DNA from: Bacteroidales bacterium
Lineage (GTDB): Bacteria; Bacteroidota; Bacteroidia; Bacteroidales; WCHB1-69
Reading direction: 5' to 3'
Assembly: GCA_031264975.1 (NCBI GenBank)
Contig: JAISDH010000180.1
Coordinates: 1 to 5,952, forward strand
DNA: 5,952 nt
Every line of letters begins with the position of its first letter. Within the stretch, counting starts at the first letter, position 1. Positions 1 to 4,889 of this stretch are shown piece after piece. The notes under the pieces are model-generated. The model did not search any database. It worked only from the letters and a program-made list of their open reading frames with translations, and had not been told where the DNA came from. The position numbers and the translations under genes were made by a program.

Positions 1-2
1 AT

Positions 3-753
3 CACCGCCGGTGGGGCTTTTGGATGATATATCACCGATTACGCAAGATTGGCTATTCGTGGAATCATAAACGTGTATACAGGCTTTACACATCCATGCG
101 TGTTAATTTGCGTTGTAAACGTAAGAAGCGCTTGCCTGCACGGGTGAAAGTACCGGTTGTGCGGCCTTTGTACCCTAATGTTACGTAGAGCCTTTATTTT
201 ATACACGATACCTTATCCGCAGGGAAGAGTATCCGTACGTTGAATATCATGGATGATTTCAATCGTGAAATGTTGTCCATAACTTTTGACGGCAGTTTGC
301 CTTCTTCACATGTTATTCGTGAATTGGACAAACTGATCGAATGGGAGAGGGAAGCCGGATAAGATTTGTTCGGATAATGGTCAGGAATTTGTTTCCTCTC
401 ATATCGCCGATTGGCGCCATCGAAAAAATATCGGATGGGAATACATACAACCGGGCAAACCAACAGAAAACAGCCTGATTGAACGTTTCAATCGTACTTT
501 CAGGCAGGATGTACCGGATAAATATATGTTTGATAATGTGACGGAACTAAGGAAACATGCCCAGGCATGGGTGCGGATGTATAATAATGAAAGACCTCAT
601 TCTGCTTTGGGGTATCTGACGCCGGTCGAGCTCTTGTTGAAATATGGAAAACTCCTCGATGGGCTGTTTCCCTCATTCCAGCAAGACATAAACATTATCA
701 TCAACGAGAACAAGAAAAATAACGAAAATTTCTCTAAGTTTAGTCGTAACTAA
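3..753 (+). pseudogene. IS3-family transposase orfB, 5'-truncated by window, multiply disrupted
   Basis: This is the catalytic subunit of an IS3-type DDE transposase, which cuts and rejoins the ends of the insertion sequence. From base 3 the frame reads HRRWGFWMIYHRLRKIGYSW and on through a basic KKRLPARVK stretch, typical of this orfB type. At 186-188 a TAG stands where the family has Trp. At 195-197 the first catalytic Asp (usual WSLDF or WSMDF) is Tyr. The same frame continues through NIMDDFNRE to a TAA at 360-362, where one extra base (or two lost) moves the reading frame. The rest, from about 361 to the TAA at 751-753, keeps the second Asp (SDNGQEF, 373-375), the Glu (SLIERFNRTF, 481-483) and the NNERPHSALGYLTP signature. 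It cannot make active transposase. Confidence 0.85.
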
Positions 754-769
754 CTAAGGGAAGACTACA
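754..769. repeat. putative right terminal inverted repeat of the IS3 element
   Basis: The sixteen bases CTAAGGGAAGACTACA lie directly after the orfB stop. Read from outside they begin TGTAGTCTTCCC, consistent with the TG...CA ends of IS3 elements. The partner repeat is outside the window, so this rests only on position and end bases. Confidence 0.35.
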
Positions 770-770
770 G

Positions 771-796
771 CGAACCCCCGGCCCTCTGCTTGTAAG
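771..796 (-). other. tRNA-Val(UAC) 3'-half remnant, probable attachment-site junction
   Basis: On the minus strand these 26 bases read CTTACAAGCAGAGGG then CCGGGGGTTCG. That equals a tRNA anticodon loop (C, U33, anticodon UAC, A, A), the 3' strand of the anticodon stem (GCAGA), a variable loop and a T arm up to TTCG. Bacterial valine tRNAs commonly have this layout. The sequence before it, at 797 onward on this strand, does not form the 5' side of the stem, so the match starts at the anticodon loop, a usual crossover site for tyrosine recombinases. The IS end abuts the T loop, so the acceptor end is missing. Inference: this is the displaced tRNA 3' half at the element boundary. It is not a functional tRNA. 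Confidence 0.5.
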
Positions 797-894
797 CCGC
801 AAACACAGCCTTTTCTTTCATTTTCTTCAATTCATATCTATATGATATAATGCTGTTATATATGAATATATATGTTTTTCATTTATATCAGCTA
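797..894. repeat. AT-rich repeat region between attachment remnant and integrase promoter
   Basis: There is no gene here. Several short symmetric elements are crowded together: a perfect palindrome-type repeat TCATAT-CT-ATATGA (832-845), the octamer TATATATG twice in direct orientation ten bases apart (857-864 and 867-874), and TGATATAA (843-850) facing TTATATCA (883-890). Being between the probable attachment core and the integrase gene, these are candidate recombinase or accessory-protein binding sites. AT-rich DNA yields such repeats by chance, so this is tentative. Confidence 0.35.
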
Positions 895-926
895 TTGCTC
901 AATTTAGATTAAATCGCATAGCTTTG
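894..926 (+). promoter_or_regulatory. Bacteroides-type promoter of the integrase
   Basis: A -7 box TAGCTTTG (consensus TAnnTTTG) at 919-926 has an ATTG -33 element at 894-897 with 21 bases between. Transcription would start at about 932-936. That leaves a leader of about 40 bases before the ATG at 977 and argues against the upstream in-frame TTG at 935. Confidence 0.55.
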
Positions 927-936
927 TATGCAAATT

Positions 937-961
937 GTATGTCCCATTTTTGGGAACATAC
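937..961 (+). promoter_or_regulatory. hairpin or operator in the integrase leader
   Basis: GTATGTCCCA (937-946) and TGGGAACATAC (951-961) form a ten-base-pair stem with one bulged A and a TTTT loop. No T run follows, so it is not an intrinsic terminator. It lies at or just after the predicted transcription start and before the ATG, a place suited to an operator or translational hairpin. Its TGTCCCA half-site recurs in the inverted repeat before the antitoxin gene. Confidence 0.45.
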
Positions 962-976
962 ACAATACAAATCGTT

Positions 977-2209
977 ATGTTTAAGTACAATAAAGATGGC
1001 GTATCAATTCTTACAGTGCAAGATACACGTAAAGAAAAGAAATCAGGTCTGTTTCCCGTTAAAATTCAAGTGATTTATAAGCGTGTTCAGCGTTATTACA
1101 GCACAGGGAAAGAATTAAGTCCGGAGGAATGGGCTGCCTTGCTTGACACAAAAAGCAAACGGTTAATCTCAATACGTTCCGAAATAAAAAACTCGTTTGA
1201 GAAAGTCGAAACAGTTGTGAAGATGCTTGTAGAAGAAGACAATTTTTCATACGATGCTTTAAATCTACGTTTAGGAAAGGGTGTAGGCGATACTGTAAAT
1301 ATTCTATTCAAAGCCAAGTTAGAAGCTTTGATGGAAGACGGTTCTGTCGGCAATGCCCTCGCTAATCGAAGTGCGTATAAGCATTTGGAAAACTATGCCG
1401 GTACAAATATTTTATTTGAGACTGTTTCGGCTGATTGGCTTAAGAAGTATGATAAAGAGATGATTGAGGAAGGGAAAAGTTATACTACCGTTTCCATTTA
1501 TTTGCGTTGCTTGCGGGCGATCTTCAATGATGCTAAAACGGCAGGAATAATCAAAGAAAACCAATATCCGTTTGGAAAAGGCAAATATGAAATTCCGATT
1601 GGCAAGGGTCGGAAAATGGCTCTTAACCTGCAACAGATTAAACAAATCATAACCTTTTCCGATGGAACGGAAGCAACCGAACATTATCGAGACCTGTGGT
1701 TTTTCCTTTATTTATGCAATGGCATCAATGTCAATGACATGCTAAAACTCAAGTTTTCCAATATAGACAATGACGAAGTGCATTTCTATCGCTCCAAAAC
1801 TTTGCATACCTCCCGTGAAAAGAAAGAGATAGAGGCTTTACTTACGCCGGAAATGAAACAGATTATCGAACGGTGGGGAAATGCCGACAAAAGCCCCGAC
1901 AACTATGTTTTTCCTTTCCTTGACGGTTATAACACGCCGATGTAGCAAAAAAAACGAGTGCAGGATGTTACCCGCAGAATCAACAAACATCTGAAAATCA
2001 TAGGCGACAAATTCGGGATTTCAGGCGTAAGCACCTATACAGCGCGTCATTCATATGCAACCGTCTTGAAACGTTCGGGTGCAAATATTTCCTATATTTC
2101 TGAAAGTCTGGGTCATTCTAACTTGAAAACAACAGAAAACTATTTGGCTTCGTTTGAGAAAGAGGAACGGATTAAAAATGCGGCGTTTCTAACGAATTTT
2201 GGAGATTGA
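977..2209 (+). pseudogene. tyrosine recombinase (element integrase), interrupted by an in-frame amber codon
   Basis: This is a site-specific recombinase of the Bacteroidetes Arm/SAM5 type that would integrate and excise the element. ATG 977 begins MFKYNKDGVSILTVQDTRKE, the usual Arm-domain start; an in-frame TTG at 935 sits on the predicted transcription start and is less likely. Residues 1-90 are the Arm domain, about 95-200 the SAM-like core-binding domain, 205-410 the catalytic domain. Visible active-site positions are Lys274 (RSKT), Arg357 (YTARHSYAT), His380 (LGHS) and nucleophile Tyr389 (ENYLASF). The usual box-I Arg is Asn251 (LCNGIN); a replaced box-I Arg is also known in IntDOT of CTnDOT. 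TAG at 1943-1945 stops translation after residue 322. The same frame resumes directly and stays open to TGA, giving 410 codons otherwise, a normal length. The truncated product lacks Arg357, His380 and Tyr389 and should be inactive. Gln is the likeliest original residue (CAG to TAG). Confidence 0.88.
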
Positions 2210-2221
2210 ATATCTAAACAT

Positions 2222-2252
2222 TTTGTTTTGTCCCAAATATACCGTAAATTTG
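2222..2252 (+). promoter_or_regulatory. Bacteroides-type promoter of the toxin-antitoxin operon
   Basis: A full -7 match TAAATTTG at 2245-2252 lies 19 bases after a TTTG -33 element at 2222-2225. Transcription would start near 2259, about 19 bases before the antitoxin ATG at 2278. Confidence 0.6.
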
Positions 2253-2260
2253 GGACAAAA
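2226..2260. promoter_or_regulatory. perfect 13-bp inverted repeat, probable antitoxin operator
   Basis: TTTTGTCCCAAAT (2226-2238) is matched exactly, in inverse orientation, by ATTTGGGACAAAA (2248-2260) across a nine-base spacer. The right arm covers the -7 box and the left arm fills the space behind the -33 box, so a bound protein would block RNA polymerase. Known AbiEi antitoxins bind inverted repeats in their own promoter, which makes the adjacent AbiEi-like protein the natural candidate. As RNA it could also form a hairpin ending integrase transcription, although only three T residues follow. Confidence 0.65.
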
Positions 2261-2277
2261 TTTAACGAGTAATATAC

Positions 2278-2877
2278 ATGCAAAGTACTGTAAATAAGAT
2301 AGAAAATGAAATAAAACGTCGAAGAAGAGGGCGGATTTATTTTGCTGATGATTTTACTCCTTTCGGAACATCAGAGGCGATCAAAAAAGCCTTGCTCCGT
2401 TTTGAAAAATCTGGTATGCTTATTCGTTTGGCACATGGAATCTATCTGTATCCTTCAATAGACAAAAGACTAGGTTTAGGGGTTTTGTATCCGAGTGTTG
2501 AAGATGTTGCAAAAGAGATTGCACGACGGGATAAAGCCCGCATAGTTCCAACAGGACTTTATGCACTAAATGTTTTGGGTTTGTCCACACAAGTTCCGGC
2601 AAACATAGTTTACTTGACAGATGGTGCGCCTCGTAAAATAAAAATCTACAGTCAATCACTCACTTTCAAACACGTTGTACCCAAAAAGCTTGCATATAAA
2701 AGTGAGATTCTTATGCTGATTGTGTCCGCACTTACTGAAATTGGTGAACAGAGAGTAACAGACAGTGATATAAATATCGTAAAAAAAGCACTTTTGAACG
2801 AGAGAAAAGAAAATATACAGAAGGATTTAAAACTCGCTCCGATTTGGATTCGCAATATAATACAGAAAATAATATGA
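2278..2877 (+). CDS. AbiEi-like type IV antitoxin (DUF6088-type)
   Basis: This 199-residue protein resembles the DUF6088/AbiEi antitoxin group. Family knowledge: such proteins neutralise an AbiEii nucleotidyltransferase toxin and repress their own operon. Residues about 10-62 look like a winged helix: a basic KRRRRGRIYFADDF start, a helical region around SEAIKKALLRFEKSGML, then the wing IRLAHGIYLYPS. Residues about 85-199 form the C-terminal domain, with the hallmark PTGLYALNVLGLSTQVPANI followed by YLTDGAPRKIKI. The ATG at 2278 is taken because it lies about 19 bases from the predicted transcription start. There is no Shine-Dalgarno sequence, usual in Bacteroidetes. The stop TGA overlaps the toxin start as ATGA, which indicates translational coupling. 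The frame is undamaged. The antitoxin role follows from domain resemblance and gene order. Confidence 0.82.
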   Translation: MQSTVNKIENEIKRRRRGRIYFADDFTPFGTSEAIKKALLRFEKSGMLIRLAHGIYLYPSIDKRLGLGVLYPSVEDVAKEIARRDKARIVPTGLYALNVLGLSTQVPANIVYLTDGAPRKIKIYSQSLTFKHVVPKKLAYKSEILMLIVSALTEIGEQRVTDSDINIVKKALLNERKENIQKDLKLAPIWIRNIIQKII

Positions 2878-3869
2878 ATAAGTTTATGCAATTGTCTGAA
2901 AATGACAGAAAAACTATCTTTTCACAGGTCAGCAGAAGAAATAAACTCGCACAGAAGATTGTTGAAAAAGACTGGTGGGTAACAATGGCACTTCGAGCTT
3001 TGCTTTCCTGCGAGTGTGCTGACCACATTGTGTTCAAAGGCGGAACGTCGTTGAGCAAGGCTTGGAATTTGATAGAGCGATTTTCGGAAGATATTGACAT
3101 TGCTATTGACCGTAAATTCTTCGGTTTTGAAGGGGAATTGAAGAAAAAACAAATCAATAACTTGCGGCGAGCTTCCTGCACCTACATAAGTGGTGCATTG
3201 AAAAACGAATTTGACAATAAATTACGGGAACTGGGCATTGTAGAATACACTCTATCAGTAGCAGAAACGCAAGATTCAACAAAAGATCCTCAAATTATTG
3301 AAATTCAATACAATTCACTTTTCCCTGCAAACAATTATATCATGGAAAAGGTATTGATGGAAATTGGTGCGCGTTCTTTGATTGAGCCAAGCCAAACCGT
3401 TAAACTACGTTCCCTTTTGGCTGAAACTCTTCCCGATACAGCATATTCAGATGATTTTTTTGATGTCCCAACGGTTATCCCACAACGAACTTTTCTCGAA
3501 AAAGCCTTTTTGTTACACGAAGAATTTCAAAAGCCATTTGATAAAGTTCGTATTGATAGAATGACGCGCCATATCTATGATTTGGAAAAGCTAATGGATA
3601 CAAATTTTGCAACAGAGGCATTGAACAACAAAGAATTATATAATGCAATAGTTGAACATCGAAGGACATTGACTGCAATGAAAGAGGTCGATTATTCAAC
3701 ACATTCCCCCAAAACGATAAATTTTGTTCCGCCAGACTTCGTTGTGGATAAATGGCGAGATGATTACAAAAAGATGGGAAACATGATATATGGAGAATCT
3801 TTGCCCTTTGACAAACTAATCGAACGTATCAAGGAACTGAATGAACGGTTCAGAAAAATAGAACTATAA
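2874..3869 (+). CDS. AbiEii/AbiGii-family nucleotidyltransferase toxin
   Basis: This 331-residue protein belongs to the AbiEii/AbiGii toxin group of the nucleotidyltransferase fold. Relatives block growth or phage development; MenT-type members attach nucleotides to tRNA acceptor ends, but the substrate here is unknown. The catalytic signature is clear: FKGGTSLSKAW, with GGTS at residues 56-59, then RFSEDIDIAI with the metal-binding Asp73 and Asp75. Further on are FLEKAFLLHEEF (Lys210) and RHIYDLEKL (Asp236), which fit the later conserved motifs. ATG 2874 is chosen over an in-frame TTG at 2844 because it forms a four-base ATGA overlap with the antitoxin stop and begins MNKFMQLSEND. All core motifs are present, so the toxin looks active. 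A third gene follows after three bases. Confidence 0.85.
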   Translation: MNKFMQLSENDRKTIFSQVSRRNKLAQKIVEKDWWVTMALRALLSCECADHIVFKGGTSLSKAWNLIERFSEDIDIAIDRKFFGFEGELKKKQINNLRRASCTYISGALKNEFDNKLRELGIVEYTLSVAETQDSTKDPQIIEIQYNSLFPANNYIMEKVLMEIGARSLIEPSQTVKLRSLLAETLPDTAYSDDFFDVPTVIPQRTFLEKAFLLHEEFQKPFDKVRIDRMTRHIYDLEKLMDTNFATEALNNKELYNAIVEHRRTLTAMKEVDYSTHSPKTINFVPPDFVVDKWRDDYKKMGNMIYGESLPFDKLIERIKELNERFRKIEL

Positions 3870-3872
3870 CCC

Positions 3873-4295
3873 ATGCCCCGCCGTAAACAGACAATAATCA
3901 ATTTGAAAGAGTTAGATATCTATTTCACTCTGATAGAAGAATTACGGAATAATCCCGCTTATTCCGATAAAGACCTTTCCACCTTAAAGCTAACTGTTTT
4001 AGACAGCTACGACGCAACTATAAAAGAAGTAGATAAGACCATAAAACACTTGCAATACTATGTCGCTGCTAAGAAAAGCACCATAGAAACCTTCAAAGAC
4101 GAACAACTGATAAATCGAGTTAAGTTATCCAAAATGCTCGGCATCTCCCGCCAAACCTTAACCACGTGGATAAACAAAGGCTTCATTACTCCTCTGAAAT
4201 CCAAACACTTGCCAAATGTCGAAACATTCAGTATAGACACTGTGTTAGAGGAACTTCGAAAATATCAAACCGAACACTACAAAGAACGTATATAA
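3873..4295 (+). CDS. small HTH DNA-binding protein, third gene of the toxin-antitoxin operon
   Basis: I do not recognise a named family for this 140-residue protein. Residues about 10-75 are predicted helical and charged (IEELRNN, then TIKEVDKTIKHLQYYVAAKK) and could form a coiled coil or dimerisation arm. Residues about 83-105 form a clear helix-turn-helix, VKLSKMLGISRQTLTTWINKGFITP, of the kind in excisionase/MerR-like and phage regulators, where a wing follows (LPNVETFSID). The start lies three bases after the toxin stop, so it is probably co-transcribed. It could be an operon regulator, an accessory to the toxin-antitoxin pair, or an unrelated element-control protein. DNA binding is well supported by motif; the role is not. 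Confidence 0.7.
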   Translation: MPRRKQTIINLKELDIYFTLIEELRNNPAYSDKDLSTLKLTVLDSYDATIKEVDKTIKHLQYYVAAKKSTIETFKDEQLINRVKLSKMLGISRQTLTTWINKGFITPLKSKHLPNVETFSIDTVLEELRKYQTEHYKERI

Positions 4296-4450
4296 AAAAA
4301 TACTACAAAAAATTAATCACTTAACATCCCTATGACATAAGATGACATGTCGTAGTCAAATGTAGACAAATCACTTTTTTTGTTCCCCATCAGGTTATGG
4401 CATGTCCTTTTATGTCTTCATTTGTCACACTCATGTTATGTTATTATTCA
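4296..4450. repeat. non-coding region with GACAT/GACAAAT repeats in inverted arrangement
   Basis: No gene is seen between 4296 and 4545. GACATAA-GAT-GACATG (4334-4349) faces CATGTCC-TTT-TATGTC (4401-4416); the second read in reverse is GACATAA-AAG-GACATG, 13 of 16 bases identical. Inside or beside them GACAAAT (4365-4371) faces ATTTGTC (4420-4426). The GACA units within each 16-base arm start ten bases apart (4334 and 4344), about one helical turn. Such clusters serve as replication-initiator iterons or as sites for excisionase or relaxosome proteins. The place, just before the excisionase-like and primase-helicase genes, suits an origin or control region, but which one cannot be decided. Confidence 0.5.
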
Positions 4451-4483
4451 TTTGATTTACAATATCTTCCATTCATATCTTTG
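4451..4483 (+). promoter_or_regulatory. Bacteroides-type promoter of the HTH/primase-helicase operon
   Basis: TTTG at 4451-4454, a 21-base spacer and TATCTTTG at 4476-4483 give full matches to both consensus boxes. The start point would be about 4490, about 55 bases before the ATG at 4546. An in-frame GTG at 4483 overlaps the -7 box and can be dismissed as the start. Confidence 0.65.
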
Positions 4484-4486
4484 TGC

Positions 4487-4496
4487 TGTTCGAACA
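4487..4496. promoter_or_regulatory. perfect 10-bp palindrome at the predicted transcription start
   Basis: TGTTCGAACA is fully self-complementary and spans the expected +1 of the preceding promoter. This is a suitable position for a repressor operator. At ten bases the support is modest. Confidence 0.4.
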
Positions 4497-4545
4497 ATAT
4501 CTGGCTATGACGATAGCCTGTTGTTTAATTAAAAGTATAAAAAAT

Positions 4546-4884
4546 ATGAATCAAATTATTATTGCCGAAGAAGACAAACTTCGGGCTATTGTACACGAAG
4601 AAGTGTCGAAACTGTTTTATACGAAACAGGAGCCTAAAACGGAAATAGACACGATGACATTATCCGGAGCACTTGTTCTATTAACCGAATACGGCTATAT
4701 CCTATCGAAAGCGAAACTGTATAAACTGACCGCATCCGGAAGTATCCCTTGTCGGAAGTTCGGGCAAAAGCTGGTATTCTCCCGGAAAGATATTTTTTAT
4801 TGGGCAGAAAATCAAACGAAGCCAAAAAATGACCAATCGGAAGTATTATTAACCCTTGCCCGTAGTGCAAGACGTAAAAAGTAA
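4546..4884 (+). CDS. excisionase-like helix-turn-helix protein
   Basis: This 112-residue protein resembles the small HTH proteins (excisionase / HTH_17 type) encoded just before the primase in many Bacteroidetes integrative elements. Residues about 1-25 (MNQIIIAEEDKLRAIVHEEV) form a charged helix typical of the family start. Residues about 38-90 are the DNA-binding domain: MTLSGALVLLTEYGYILSKA, a recognition helix region around KLYKLTASGSIPCRKFG, then the wing QKLVFSRKDIFYWAEN. The C-terminus is basic (ARSARRKK). ATG 4546 is used because the longer frame from 4483 begins inside the promoter. The primase-helicase starts five bases after its stop, so they share a transcript. It could be a recombination directionality factor, a transcription regulator, or both; no lesion is visible. 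Confidence 0.75.
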   Translation: MNQIIIAEEDKLRAIVHEEVSKLFYTKQEPKTEIDTMTLSGALVLLTEYGYILSKAKLYKLTASGSIPCRKFGQKLVFSRKDIFYWAENQTKPKNDQSEVLLTLARSARRKK

Positions 4885-4889
4885 TCCCG

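Larger units (their letters stand above)
1..769 (+). mobile_element. IS3-family insertion sequence, 3' portion, inactive
   Basis: This is the distal part of an IS3-family element: a broken orfB transposase followed by a short probable right end. The left end and orfA lie outside the window. The right boundary at about 769 is inferred from the bases after the orfB stop (754-769), which end in CA as IS3 elements usually do, and from the abrupt change at 771 to sequence resembling a tRNA gene. The matching left terminal repeat cannot be seen, so the boundary may be off by a few bases. Confidence 0.7.

Noticed and set aside
194..463. Minus-strand open frame of 89 codons.
   Set aside because: It is the antisense of the degraded transposase and shows no protein-family resemblance.
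937..961. Intrinsic terminator before the integrase.
   Set aside because: The stem is good but is followed by ACAATACAAATC, with no T tract, and it lies downstream of the integrase promoter.
1943..1945. TAG read as Gln (amber recoding, as in some Bacteroidales phages) to make full-length integrase.
   Set aside because: No suppressor tRNA is visible, and the other in-frame TAG (186-188) replaces a Trp in a clearly broken IS, so mutation is simpler. No intact gene here ends in TAG, so the sequence cannot exclude recoding outright.
2732..3181. Minus-strand open frame of 149 codons across the antitoxin-toxin junction.
   Set aside because: It lies opposite two well-supported genes, its composition is unlike a real protein, and it has no recognisable motif.
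4357..4364. Minus-strand TACATTTG resembling a Bacteroides -7 box.
   Set aside because: No TTTG-like -33 element exists at 19-21 bases and no minus-strand gene follows.
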